Below are positions 8,512 to 18,908 of a stretch of DNA of 64,000 nt, piece after piece; the first letter of the stretch is position 1, and every line of letters starts with the position of its first letter. This stretch comes from Caulobacteraceae bacterium. GTDB lineage: Bacteria > Pseudomonadota > Alphaproteobacteria > Caulobacterales > Aquidulcibacteraceae. The notes under the pieces are model-generated. The model did no database searches and had not been told where the DNA came from. It saw nothing but the letters and a program-made list of their open reading frames with translations. The stretch lies in NCBI GenBank assembly GCA_016703335.1, contig JADJCG010000003.1:124001-188000 (forward strand). The letters are read 5' to 3'. A program made the translations under genes and the position numbers.

Positions 8512-11257
8512 GTGTCAGACACGTCCGATCCCGCCGAGAACGGCGGACCAACACTCCCGAAGGGCGTACAGCTCATCAGCGTCGAAGACGAGCTGAAGCG
8601 CTCGTATCTCGACTATGCGATGAGCGTCATCGTCTCGCGTGCTCTGCCTGATGCGCGCGACGGTTTGAAGCCTGTGCACCGGCGCATCCTCTACGCGATG
8701 GATGAAGCCGGGAACACGCACGACAAGTCGTACCGCAAGAGCGCGAAGTCCGTCGGCGAAGTGATGGGTAACTACCACCCGCACGGCGACCAGGCGATCT
8801 ACATGACGCTCGTGCGCTTGGCGCAAGACTTCTCGATGGGCCTGCCGCTCGTCGATGGCCAAGGCAATTTCGGCTCGATCGACGGCGATATGCCGGCTTC
8901 GATGCGTTACACCGAAGCGCGTTTGACGAAGGCGGCGCGCGCGCTGCTCGACGACATCGACGAAGGCACCGTCGATTTCCAAGATAACTATGACGGCACG
9001 GTGCAAGAGCCAACGGTTCTGCCGGCGCGGTTTCCGAACTTGTTGGTCAATGGCGGCGGCGGCATCGCGGTCGGCATGGCGACGAACATCCCGCCGCACA
9101 ATTTGTCGGAAGTGATCGACGCCACGGTGGCGATGATCGACAACCCGAACATCTCGGAACTCGACTTGCTGGATATCGTGCCTGGTCCGGATTTTCCGAC
9201 CGGCGGCGAAATCTTGGGTCGCGCTGGCGCGCGTTTGGCGCTGATGACGGGCCGTGGCTCTGTCGCGATCCGCGCCAAGCATCACAACGAAACCATCCGC
9301 GGACGTGAAGCGCTCGTGTTCACCGAGATTCCGTATCAGGTGAACAAGTCGGAGATGGTCGAGAAGATCGGCGAGCAGGTGCGTGAAAAGCGCATCGAAG
9401 GCATCGCGGAAGTGCGCGATGAATCGAACCGGCTGGGCGTGCGGCTCGTGATCGAGCTGAAGCGCGACGCGGTGCCGGACGTGGTGCTGAACCAGCTCTA
9501 TCGCTACTCGCAGCTGCAGACATCGTTCGGCGTCAACATGCTGGCGCTGAACCAGGGCAAGCCTGAGCAGATGGGTTTGCAGAAGATCCTGCAAATCTTC
9601 CTATCGTTCCGCGAACAGGTTGTGACGCGCCGGACGAAGTTCCGTCTGGCGAAGGCGCGTAAGCGGGGTCACGAGACGGTTGGTTTGGCCATCGCGGTCG
9701 CGAACATCGATGACGTGATCAAGTTGATCCGTGAGAGCCCCGATCCGGGCGTGGCGCGCGAGCGCTTGTTGGCGCGCGACTGGTCAGCTGGCGATATGAT
9801 GCCGCTGATTTCGCTGATCGCGGACCCGCGTACTGTTGTCACCGATGGCGACAAGGTGCGGCTTTCGGACGAGCAGGCGCGCGCGATCCTGGCGTTGACG
9901 CTCTCGCCTCACGGGCCTCGGCCGCGACGACATCGCCAAGGCCGCCAACGAGATCGCCGAAGAGATCAAGGAATTGCTCTCGATCCTCGGCTCGCGCGAA
10001 CGCATCCTCGATATCATTCGCGGTGAACTGACGGACGTGAAAGCAGCGTTCGGCATTCCGCGCCGCACCGCGTTCTCGGAATCTGAAGGCGACATCGACG
10101 ACGAAGCGCTGATCCCGCGTGAAGAGATGGTCGTGACCGTCACGCACGGTGGTTACGTGAAGCGCACGCCGCTTGCGGCTTACCGCACGCAACGCCGTGG
10201 CGGCAAAGGCCGCGCCGGCATGTCGATGAAGGACGAGGATTTCGTCACGCGCGTGTTCGTGGCCTCCACGCACGCGCCGATCCTGTTCTTCTCGTCGTCG
10301 GGCATGGCCTACAAGATGAAGGCCTGGCGCATTCCGGCGGGCGATCCGCGCACCAAGGGTCGCGCGCTGGTGAACCTGCTGCCGCTTGGACAGGGCGAAA
10401 CCATCACCTCGGTGATGGCGCTGCCGGAGGATGAGCGCGATTGGGATAAGCTTGATGTGATGTTCGCCACCAAGTCCGGTGGCGTGCGCCGCAATAAGCT
10501 CAGCGACTTCACGCAAGTGAACCGCAACGGCAAGATCGCCATGAAGCCGGACGAAGGTGACGGCATCATTGGCGTGCAGATTTGCTCTGAAGAAGACGAT
10601 GTGCTGCTGACCACCGCGAACGGTCAGTGCGTGCGCTTCCGCACCACGGATGTGCGCGTGTTCAAGGGCCGAGACTCAACCGGTGTGCGCGGCGTCGATC
10701 TGAGGGATGGCGACAGCGTCATTGGCATGGCCGTTTTGAAGCATGTCGATGTCACGTCGAAGGAAGTGTCCGACTTCTTCAAGTGGGATGCGCAATCGCG
10801 CGGCGATGTCGAAGTTGAGCAGGAAGAGACTGCCGCGGCTGAGGGCGAAGCGCCGCCGACACCGTTCGAGCGCTTGGCTTGGCTGAAGACGCAAGAGCAA
10901 TTCATCCTGACCATGACGACGGTTGGTCTCGGCAAGCGCGCTTCGGCTTACGAATACCGAGTCACCAACCGAGGCGGTAAGGGCCTCATCGCGCACAAGC
11001 TCACGGGCGAAGCGCGGATCGTGGCGTCCTTCCCCGTGCTCGATCAGGAAGAGCTGCTGCTGGTCACCGACAAGGGGCAGCTCATCCGCACCGGGATCGA
11101 TCAGATCCGGATCGCGGGCCGTGCGACCCAAGGTGTTATCTTGATCAATGTCGCAGATGACGAGCATGTTGTTGCGGCCGAGCGCCTCGAAGCGCTAGGC
11201 GGCGATGCGGCTGAGGCTGGCGATGCTGAGCCAGAGGGCGAGGGGAGCGGGAAGTGA
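8512..11257 (+). CDS. gyrA: DNA gyrase subunit A (frameshifted)
   Basis: Breakage-reunion subunit of the essential type II topoisomerase that introduces negative supercoils. It starts at GTG 8512. Seen: the core VEDELKRSYLDYAMSVIVSRALPD, the DNA-gate loop HPHGDQAIYMTLVRLAQDF, the catalytic Tyr in ASMRYTEARL, and in the C-terminal domain the GyrA box QRRGGKG, which separates it from ParC. An acidic tail ends the protein. The frame breaks near 9906: restoring one GC gives LTLSRLTGLGRDDIAKA. As an essential gene this is almost surely a sequence error. QRDR residues are unusual (see findings). Confidence 0.97.
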
Positions 11258-11757
11258 CCAAACGAGTCCGCGTTGGCCTTTATCCGGGGACATTCGATCC
11301 CCCTACCAACGGCCATGTGGATATCATCACCCGCGCCGCCACTCTGGTCGACAAGCTGGTCATCGGCGTCGCCATCAATCAGGACAAAGGACCGCTCTTC
11401 AGTTTGGAAGAGCGGGTGGAGATGGTCCGGGAGCAGTGCGCCAAGATCAAAGACGGCGCCGAGATCGTCATCCAACCTTTTGACACATTGCTGATGTCAT
11501 TCGCGGAAAGCGTAGGGGCGCAAATCATCGTCCGGGGACTTCGAGCAGTCGCCGACTTTGAGTACGAATTCGCTATGGTTGGGATGAACCAAAAGCTAAA
11601 TCCCGCCATCGAAACGGTTTTTCTCATGGCCGATCCGACGCACCAAGCGATCGCGAGCCGGCTGGTGAAAGAAATCGCGCGACTGCAAGGAAGCGTCGCG
11701 CACTTCGTGCCCAAAGAAGTAGAAGGACGACTGAAGGCGAAGTTCGGGGTGTCGTAA
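11254..11757 (+). CDS. coaD: Phosphopantetheine adenylyltransferase
   Basis: 167-residue enzyme of CoA synthesis (4'-phosphopantetheine plus ATP to dephospho-CoA). It has the nucleotidyltransferase motif GTFDPPTNGHVDI near residue 10, IVRGLRAVADFEYE near 90 and the C-terminal AIASRLVKEIARL. Length is typical. The GTG start overlaps the gyrA stop (GTGA), and the next gene begins directly after its stop, so it sits inside the gyrA operon. Confidence 0.97.
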   Translation: MTKRVRVGLYPGTFDPPTNGHVDIITRAATLVDKLVIGVAINQDKGPLFSLEERVEMVREQCAKIKDGAEIVIQPFDTLLMSFAESVGAQIIVRGLRAVADFEYEFAMVGMNQKLNPAIETVFLMADPTHQAIASRLVKEIARLQGSVAHFVPKEVEGRLKAKFGVS

Positions 11758-12633
11758 ATGCTGCGCTTTGGAAGTTTTGTGGCCGCGGCGGTTCTCGCCC
11801 TTGGTCTCGTGGGCATGTTCGATACGGCGTCCGCCCAGACGCCCGATCCGCGCAACTGGCGCCAGGTCGATCCGGAAAACACGCTCTACATCGATACGGT
11901 CCACGGCCGCATTGTGATCGAGCTTTATCCTGAGATCGCGCCGCGCCACGTTGAGCGCATCAAGGCGCTGACGCGTCTTGGCTTCTATGACGGGCTGATG
12001 TTCCACCGCGTCATCGATGATTTCATGGCGCAGACGGGGGATCCGCTCGGTACCGGTGAAGGCGCATCGTCGCTGCCGGATCTGCGCGAAGAATTTATGT
12101 TCCGGCGCGGGCCGGAGATGCCGTTCATCCAAGCTGCAGAGCAAAGCCGCGCACGTCTCGGCTTTTACAAAGCGCTGCCGATTGAGAGCCAGCCCGATGC
12201 GCAAATGTCGGTGACAAGCGACGGCCGCGTCTCGGCGAACGCGCTGCACTGCCAGGGCGTCGTCTCGATGGCGCGTTCGGATGCGCCGAACTCGGCCAAC
12301 AGCCAGTTCTTCATCATGCGCCAGCCGAATTCAGCGCTCGACAAGCGCTACACGATCTTCGGCCGCGTTGTCTGGGGGCAAGAAGCGGTGATGCAGATCG
12401 CGGTTGGCAATCCGCCGCCTACGCCAGATCGCATGATTGCTGTGCGCGTGGCGGCAGACTTGCCTGAGACTGAGCGCGCGCCAATTTACGTGCTGCGCAC
12501 CGATGGTCCGCAATTTCGTGATCTGATCGAGGATACGCGCCGCCAACGCCGCGCCGACTTCTCGGTCTGTGACGTTCAAATCCCTGCGCGCGTGCCGCGC
12601 AATCCGGAACAGAGAGAAGCTGGTGGTCGATAA
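11758..12633 (+). CDS. Periplasmic cyclophilin-type peptidyl-prolyl isomerase
   Basis: 291-residue cyclophilin with an N-terminal signal peptide (LALGLVGMFDTASA, likely cut after ASA), so an exported proline isomerase. The cyclophilin core has GFYDGLMFHRVIDDFMAQTGDP and SMARSDAPNSANSQFFIM; an insert of about 50 residues between these motifs and a C-terminal extension make it longer than the cytoplasmic form. It starts at the base after the coaD stop and overlaps the next, related gene by 11 bp: a tandem cyclophilin pair. Confidence 0.93.
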   Translation: MLRFGSFVAAAVLALGLVGMFDTASAQTPDPRNWRQVDPENTLYIDTVHGRIVIELYPEIAPRHVERIKALTRLGFYDGLMFHRVIDDFMAQTGDPLGTGEGASSLPDLREEFMFRRGPEMPFIQAAEQSRARLGFYKALPIESQPDAQMSVTSDGRVSANALHCQGVVSMARSDAPNSANSQFFIMRQPNSALDKRYTIFGRVVWGQEAVMQIAVGNPPPTPDRMIAVRVAADLPETERAPIYVLRTDGPQFRDLIEDTRRQRRADFSVCDVQIPARVPRNPEQREAGGR

Positions 12634-13084
12634 TTCCTTTCATTCCCTGACGCTCGAACTCGACACCGGCACGGTGAAGATCAAGTTCCGCCCGGACCTC
12701 GCGCCAAACCATGTCGCGCGTATTGGCGAACTCGCGAACGAGGGCTTCTACAATGATGTCCCGTTTCACCGCGTGATCGATGGGTTCATGGCCCAAGGTG
12801 GCGACGGCGGTAAGCGCAACGGCACCGGCGGCTCTACGAAGCCGAACCTGAAGCAAGAGTTCAGCGCCGAACCACACGCGCGTGGCGTGTGCTCGATGGC
12901 GCGCACGAACGATCCGAACTCGGCCAACAGCCAGTTCTTCATCTGCCTCGACGACGCGCGCTTCCTGGACAAGCAATACACGGTCTGGGGCGAGGTCGTT
13001 GAAGGCATGGAGAGCGTCGACGCGCTGCCGAAGGGCGAGCCGCCGCGCAATCCAGGCAAGATCGTATCCGCGAAAGCGGAGTGA
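12623..13084 (+). CDS. Cytoplasmic cyclophilin-type peptidyl-prolyl isomerase
   Basis: 153-residue single-domain PpiB-type cyclophilin with no signal peptide. Motifs: EGFYNDVPFHRVIDGFMAQGGD, SMARTNDPNSANSQFFICL and FLDKQYTVWGEVVEGME. I choose the GTG at 12623, which gives the usual short N-terminus before SLTLELDTGTVKI; it overlaps the previous gene. Its own stop overlaps the start of the HD-domain gene (GTGA). Paralogue of the preceding gene, one copy for each compartment. Confidence 0.93.
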   Translation: MVDNSFHSLTLELDTGTVKIKFRPDLAPNHVARIGELANEGFYNDVPFHRVIDGFMAQGGDGGKRNGTGGSTKPNLKQEFSAEPHARGVCSMARTNDPNSANSQFFICLDDARFLDKQYTVWGEVVEGMESVDALPKGEPPRNPGKIVSAKAE

Positions 13085-13676
13085 GCGGGAGCCTTCTCCA
13101 ACGCTGGCGCTCGCTGGCTGGAGAAGGCGCCGACGCGCTGGGCGAGGCGCTCATCCGGCTGGGATGAGCCGCAGCGGTTACCACGATCAATCGCATCTCA
13201 TTTGGCTGCTGGATGAAGCGGATCGGCGCGCGGCGCTGATCCGCGATCGGGCGTTCGTGGGCTACGCGATCTGGTTTCATGACGCGGTGCGAACCAGGGG
13301 CCGGACAAGAACGTTGAGCGCGACTGGGCGCGGACGCGCTGGCGCGAGCCGGAATTGGCGCGCGCGTGGCGCACGTGATTGAGATGACCAAGAACCACGC
13401 CGAGGCGAGGCGGACGGTGATGCAGCGCTGTTTCTCGACATGGACATCGCGATCCTGGCGCCGGGAGACGTATTGCGCCATGCAGCGGGCATTCGCCCAG
13501 TATCGCCATCGTGATCCGGCGTTCGCGGCCGGGCGGGCGCGTTTCTGGCGAAGCAGCTTGAGCACGCGCGCGCCTTCCGCACAGAGCTCTACGAGAGCGA
13601 ACTCGGTGAAACCGCTCGTGCGAATATGGCCTGGGAGTTGGAAGAGATGCGCAAGGGACGCATGGTCAAACACTGA
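13081..13676 (+). CDS. HD-superfamily phosphohydrolase-like protein (COG4339 type), multiply frameshifted
   Basis: Pieces in three frames spell one protein: SLLQRWRSLAGEGADALGEA, then WDEPQR, then YHDQSHLIWLLDEADRR...AIWFHDAV, then VIEMTKNHAE, then AALFLDMDIAIL, then YRHRDPAFAAGRAR, then FLAKQLEHARAF to MVKH. This order and the H...HD residues match the predicted metal-dependent HD phosphohydrolases of COG4339. GTG 13081 overlaps the preceding stop and its TGA overlaps queA (TGATG). Restoring CG or GC near 13159 and 13177 rejoins the first three pieces; at least four more small indels are needed. Either a true pseudogene or an error hotspot. Confidence 0.6.
13091..13128. repeat. 10-bp inverted repeat inside the HD gene 5' end
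   Basis: GCCTTCTCCA (13091-13100) and TGGAGAAGGC (13119-13128) form perfect arms around an 18-nt loop. It resembles the CTTCTCC/GGAGAAG element at 4430-4453, but here lies in the predicted N-terminal coding region. Confidence 0.45.
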
Positions 13677-14733
13677 TGCGCGTCGATCTGTTCGATTTCG
13701 AGCTGCCGGAAGACTTGATCGCGCTGCGTCCCGCGCGTCCGCGCGATAGTGCGCGGCTGTTGCACGTGCCGGAGTCGGGCAGGTTCGAGGATTTGATCGC
13801 AAGAGACGCGCCGAGGCTCTTTCGCGCTGGCGATCTGCTGGTGTTCAACGACACGCGTGTCATTCCAGCTGCCTTGAAAGCGGTGCGGCCGAGCCGTGAT
13901 CCGCAAGGGCCGGTGGTGCGGTTTCGCTGAATTTGATTGAGCGTCTTGGCGCCGATCGGTGGCGCGCGCTGGGCAAGCCGGGCAAGCGCTTGAAGGAGGG
14001 CGACGGGCTCTTTTTCGATGACGGCTTGTTCGCGACGATTGAAGCGAAGGGCGAAGAGGGTGATCTGACGCTGCGGTTCGATCGAGCGGGCGCTGCGCTC
14101 GATGAGGCGATTGCGAAGATAGGTGCGCCGCCGTTGCCACCGTACATCGCGGGCAAGCGTGCGCCGGATGCCGAAGATCGCGTGGACTATCAGACTATTT
14201 ACGCGGCCAAGGATGGCGCCATTGCTGCGCCGACTGCCGGACTGCACTTCACCGAGGGTCTGATGGCGCGCTTCGATGCGATGGGTGTCGAGCGGGCGCG
14301 TGTCACACTGCACGTGGGAGCAGGCACGTTTCTGCCCGTGAAGGTCGAGGATACGTCCACGCATGTGATGCATTCGGAGTGGCGCGAAATTTCTGCGGCG
14401 ACCGCGACGGCGATCAATCGCGCGAAGGCAGAAGGACGCCGGGTCATCGCTATCGGCACGACGGCTTTGCGTTCGCTCGAGTCCGCGGCGAATGAGGATG
14501 GCAGCGTGCGCGCCGAGGCGGGCGGCACCGATATCTTTATCACTCCTGGCTATCGCTTTCGTGTGGTCGATGGGTTGTGGACGAACTTCCATTTGCCGCG
14601 CTCGACGCTGTTTATGCTGGTCTCAGCATTTGCGGGGCTTGAGCGCATGCAGGCAGTGTATGCGCACGCGATCGCGAACGGGTACCGCTTCTATTCCTAT
14701 GGCGACGCCAGCCTGTTATGGCGGGCCGAATGA
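13676..14733 (+). CDS. queA: S-adenosylmethionine:tRNA ribosyltransferase-isomerase (frameshifted)
   Basis: Makes epoxyqueuosine in tRNA by transferring the ribosyl part of SAM to preQ1. N-terminus FDFELPEDLIALRPARPRDSAR, then FNDTRVIPAAL; the second frame carries GKRLKEGD, PPYI, YQTIYA, GAIAAPTAGLHFTEGL and HVGAGTFLPV, all QueA hallmarks. A one-base loss near 13925 separates the parts: restoring a G gives VVRFALNLIERLG. ATG overlaps the HD gene stop; the 3' end overlaps tgt (ATGA). With tgt it forms the queuosine pair. Confidence 0.95.
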
Positions 14734-15869
14734 GCTTTCCGTTTGAGATCAAGGCGCGCGACGGCGCGGCGCGCACCGGTGTTTTGCGCACGACGCGCGG
14801 CGATATTCGCACGCCGGCGTTTATGCCGGTTGGTACGGCGGGGACGGTAAAGGGGCTAACGGTCGATCAAGTGGCTTCGGCCGGCGCCGACATCATTCTC
14901 GGCAATACGTATCACTTGATGCTGCGGCCTGGCGGCGAGCGCATGGCGCGGCTCGGCGGGCTGCATTCGTTTATGCGCTGGGACAAGCCGATCCTGACGG
15001 ATAGCGGCGGCTATCAAGTCATGTCGCTGTCACAGCTGCGCAAGCTTGATGCGGATGGGGTGACGTTTCGCAGTCATGTCGATGGTGGTCAGCATCGGTT
15101 GACGCCGGAGATCGCGATGGAAATCCAGGCCGATCAAATCGGCGCGGATATCGTGATGCAGCTCGATGAGTGCCCGGCTCTGCCGGCGCCGCGCGAGGAT
15201 GTCGAAAAGGCGATGCGGCTTTCGCTGGCGTGGGCGAAGCGGTGCAAGACGGCGTTTGGCACCCGCGAGGCGCAGAATTTGTTCGCGATCGTGCAAGGCG
15301 GCGTTGATCCGGAGCTGCGCCGTATCTCGGCTGAGGCGTTGGTCGCCGAAGGCTTTGATGGTTACGCGATCGGCGGGCTTGCCGTTGGCGAAGGTCACGA
15401 GGCGATGTTGGCGACGCTCGATGTCACGACGCCGCTGCTGCCGCAGGATCGGCCCCGCTATTTGATGGGCGTCGGCAAGCCGCTCGATATCGTGGAGAGC
15501 GTGGCGCGCGGTGTCGACATGTTCGATTGCGTGCTGCCGACGCGGTCGGGCCGTCATGGTCAGGCTTGGCTGGACACTGGGCCGCTCAACATTACGAACG
15601 CGCGTTTTGCCGAGGACTTAACGCCGCTCGATCCGCGCATCGATTGCCCGGCGAGCCGCGATTATTCGAAGGCGTATCTGCATCATCTGTTCAAGACAGG
15701 CGAACTGCTCGGACAAGTGCTGCTCTCTTGGCACAACATCGCGTACTACCAGTTCCTGATGGCGCGGCTGCGCGAAGCGATCAGCGAAGGCCGCCTCGCG
15801 CAGTTCGTGGCGGCGTTCAAAGCGCTTAGTTCGTCCGCTGACGCGCAGCCGGAGGCGGCGGCGGAATAA
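14730..15869 (+). CDS. tgt: tRNA-guanine transglycosylase
   Basis: Exchanges guanine for preQ1 at tRNA position 34, the step before QueA. 379 residues from the ATG overlapping queA. Seen: TPAFMPVGTAGTVKGLT, ILGNTYHLMLRPG, LTDSGGYQVMSL with the active-site Asp, QLDECPALP, FAIVQGGVDPELR, and FDCVLPTRSGRHG. The zinc site is atypical: where the family has CxCxxC before YSRAYLHHL, this protein reads RIDCPASRDYSKAYLHHL, keeping one Cys and the His. The 3' end overlaps a convergent gene by 44 bp. Confidence 0.96.
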   Translation: MSFPFEIKARDGAARTGVLRTTRGDIRTPAFMPVGTAGTVKGLTVDQVASAGADIILGNTYHLMLRPGGERMARLGGLHSFMRWDKPILTDSGGYQVMSLSQLRKLDADGVTFRSHVDGGQHRLTPEIAMEIQADQIGADIVMQLDECPALPAPREDVEKAMRLSLAWAKRCKTAFGTREAQNLFAIVQGGVDPELRRISAEALVAEGFDGYAIGGLAVGEGHEAMLATLDVTTPLLPQDRPRYLMGVGKPLDIVESVARGVDMFDCVLPTRSGRHGQAWLDTGPLNITNARFAEDLTPLDPRIDCPASRDYSKAYLHHLFKTGELLGQVLLSWHNIAYYQFLMARLREAISEGRLAQFVAAFKALSSSADAQPEAAAE

Positions 15870-16368
15870 TGCTCGGGCAGCCGAGCGAGGCGCCGTAGCC
15901 GCGCAGGAATGTGCGGCGTTGTTGGCCATTGGCGACCGCACGCAATGCATCGCGCTCGGCGCGGTTGGCGCCGCTGATCCGGCGCACCCATGAGCGGAAC
16001 GGGATCAAATCCTCCGCAGTGTTTTCCGCCGCCTGGATCGCTTGCTCTTCAACGAAGTCGCCACTGCGATCCCACACATTGCGGTTTGGACCAGGCTGAT
16101 AACTCTCAGGGCCGAGCACGGAGTCGAGTTGGCTGATCTCATGTGTGACGGCGGCGCAGTTGGTGAGCGAGGCAGTCGAGTAAGGGTATTGGAGATTGCG
16201 CAGCAGCAGCGGAATTTCCGGGCGCACGAGGCCGATATCGCGGAGTGGGATCGAGGCCGCGCCCGAAACGCCGCGGCGTGTGTCGGCGGTGCGTCCGGTT
16301 GAGCAGCTCACAATGCTCACGCATGCGGCCAAAACCACAGCGAATTTCCCCACAGTCTCAAAGCGCAT
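15826..16368 (-). CDS. Hypothetical lipoprotein
   Basis: 180-residue protein I do not recognise. From the ATG at 16368 it has a signal with a lipobox-like end (SIVSC), so it is probably a lipoprotein. The mature part holds RDIGLVRPEIPLLLRNLQYPY and ends in a Pro-rich stretch (PPPPPAA). An in-frame ATG 20 codons upstream would weaken the signal peptide, so I reject it. It converges with tgt, and its promoter would lie in the gap before hrpB. Confidence 0.6.
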   Translation of the reverse strand: MRFETVGKFAVVLAACVSIVSCSTGRTADTRRGVSGAASIPLRDIGLVRPEIPLLLRNLQYPYSTASLTNCAAVTHEISQLDSVLGPESYQPGPNRNVWDRSGDFVEEQAIQAAENTAEDLIPFRSWVRRISGANRAERDALRAVANGQQRRTFLRGYGASLGCPSIIPPPPPAARQRTN

Positions 16369-16471
16369 TGTCCAGCTCTCCCGGCTCGAAGGCCGCCAGC
16401 CTATACCGCTGCCTACCTGCCGCGCCAATGCGGCAGAGACATGGACATGGTCCTTGGGTTAAGCCCCGCTC

Positions 16472-18908
16472 ATGCTCCCGGTTGAGGAAGTTCTGCCCCA
16501 GCTCGTTGCGGCGCTTGAGGCGCGCGGCGAGGCCGTGCTGGTCGCGCCGCCGGGCGCGGGCAAGACCACCCGCGTGGCGCCGGCGCTGCTGAGTGCTGGG
16601 TGGATCAAGGGAGGCAAGATCATCCTGCTCTCGCCGCGCCGGATTGCGGCGCGGGCCTCTGCGGCGCGGATGGCGTTCGAGCGCGGTGAGCCGGTCGGCG
16701 GCACTGTGGGCTATCGCGTGCGGCTGGATTCCAAGCTCAGCCGCGCGACGCGGATCGAGGTTGTTACCGAGGGCGTGTTCACGCGCATGATCCTTGATGA
16801 CCCGGAGCTGCACGGCGTTGCGGCTGTGGTGTTCGACGAATTTCACGAACGCAGTCTCGAAGGCGATCTCGGGCTGGCGCTGGCGCGGGATGCGCAAAGT
16901 GCGTTGCGGCCGGATCTGCGGATCGTCGTGATGTCGGCGACGCTTGATGCGGCACGCGTGGCTTCGCTGCTTGGCGATGCGCCGGTGGTTGTGAGCGAAG
17001 GCCGGATGTTTCCGGTGCGCCATGTCTATCGGCCGCGGGATGCGCGGGCGCGGATCGAGGACGAAGTCGCGGCAGCGACGCGTGCGGCGTTGGCGGCGGA
17101 TGCTGGGTCGGCGCTGGTGTTCTTGCCGGGTGTGCGGGAGATCGAGCGCACGGCGGAGCAATTGCGCGCCACGGTGCATGATCCGAACGTTGATATCCGC
17201 CCGCTCTATGGGGCGATGAGTCCGGGTGATCAGGACGCGGCGATTTCAGCGGCGCCGGCGGGGCGTCGCAAGGTTGTGCTGGCGACGTCGATTGCTGAGA
17301 CGAGTTTGACGATTGAGGGCGTGCGGATCGTTGTCGATAGCGGGTTGGCGCGGCGGCCGAGGTATGAGCCGGCGCTTGGGTTGACGCGGCTTGAGACGGT
17401 GCGCGCGAGCCAGGCTTCGATCACGCAGCGTGCGGGACGCGCGGGGCGTTTGGAGCCGGGTGTTGCGTGGCGCTTGTGGAGCGAAGGCGAAACGCGGGCG
17501 CTGCCGCAGTTTGATCGGCCGGAGATTATGGACGCGGACTTGAGCGGCTTGGCGCTCGATCTGGCGGCATGGGGTGTCGCCGATCCGACGACATTGGCTT
17601 GGCTCGATCCGCCGCCTGCGCCGGCTTGGAACGAAGCGATGGCGCTGTTGAAGCGGATTGGTGCGCTGGATGGCGATGGACGGCTTACGGCGCATGGCGA
17701 GGCGGTGGCGAAGCTGCCACTGCCGGCGCGCTTGGCGCACATGGTGATCACGGCTGCGCGTGATGGCGAGGCGTTGCTGGCGGCGCGGATTGCGATGGTG
17801 TTGACAGAGCAAGGCGTGGGTGGACGGAGCGCCGATCTGCGCGATCGTTTGCACAAGTTTGCGTCGGAGCGTGGGCAGCGTGCGGACAGTGCGCGTGGGC
17901 TGGCAGATCGGATTGCGCGGATGGCTGGGGGTGCGCGCGGTGACGCGAATGAGGAGCACGCGGGGCGCAGCTTGGCGATCGCGTATCCGGATCGCGTTGC
18001 GAAGGCGCGCCAGGGTGGATTCAGCTTGGCGAACGGGCGTGCGGCGATTGTTGATGAAGCATCTCCGCTGCTGAAGAGCCCGTACGCGGTGATTGCGGAC
18101 ATGGCGGGCGCGGCGGGGCGCGCGCAGGTGATCCTTGGTGCGCCGATTGAGTTTGCTGATATCGAAGCGATGTTCGGGGCGCAGATTGAAACGCGTGCTT
18201 CGGCGACGATTGATCCGGCGAGCGGCGCGCTGCGAGGGCGCAAGGTGCGGCGGTTGGGGAAGCTCGTGCTTTCGGAGGCGCCGCTTGAGAGGTTGTCGGG
18301 AGCTGAACTTTCGCAGGCGTTGCTTGATGTTGTCGCTGAGACCGGGCTTGGGCTGCTCGATTGGGATGACGCGGCGCGGCAGACGCGTGGGCGCGTTCAG
18401 TTCATGCGCTCGCTCGATGGCGATGCTTGGCCGGATTGGAGTGATGAAGCGCTGTTAGGAGACTTTGAACGATTGGCTGGCGCCTGCTTTGGATGGCGTG
18501 TCGTCGTTGAAGAGCGTCGATGTCTCGCGGGCGTTGCTGATGTCGCTGGACCACGAGCAGCGGCGCAGGCTCGACGCTGAGGCGCCGCCAAAGTTTGAGA
18601 CGCCGGCGGGGTCTTCGCTGTCGATCGACTATGACAGCGATGGCGGGCCAGCGTTGGATGTGCGGCTGCAGGAGATGTTCGGCGAGGCTAAGCATCCGAT
18701 GATTGCCAATGGTCGCACGCCGCTGAGCTTGCGCCTGCTTTCACCGGCGCATCGGCCGGTGCAGACCACGAAAGACTTGCCAGGGTTCTGGCGCGGCTCG
18801 TATGCGGCGGTGCGTAGTGAGATGCGCGGGCGCTATCCGAAGCACCCCTGGCCCGACGATCCGCTGAGTGCGCCGCCGACACGGCGCGCCAAACCAAGAG
18901 GCTCCTGA
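16472..18908 (+). CDS. hrpB: ATP-dependent helicase HrpB (frameshifted)
   Basis: DEAH-type helicase of about 815 residues; cellular role poorly defined. Seen: Walker A APPGAGKTTR near residue 28, VVFDEFHERSLEGDL (DEFH box), VMSATLDA, the helicase C motif STSIAETSLTIEGV-like segment, and QRAGRAGRL. The C-terminal HrpB-specific domain continues after a frame change at 18458: restoring GC or CG gives LLAETLNDWLAPALDGV. The tail LPGFWRGSYAAVRSEMRGRYPKHPWP is the classic HrpB ending. Its stop overlaps the next ATG (TGATG). Confidence 0.94.

Noticed and set aside
8515..9594. 359-codon open frame opposite gyrA
   Set aside because: His/Arg-rich translation antisense to conserved gyrase core; shadow.
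9900..9920. Programmed frameshifting in gyrA or other split genes
   Set aside because: No slippery heptamer or shared downstream structure was seen, and several repairs need two inserted bases in GC runs; sequence error is simpler.
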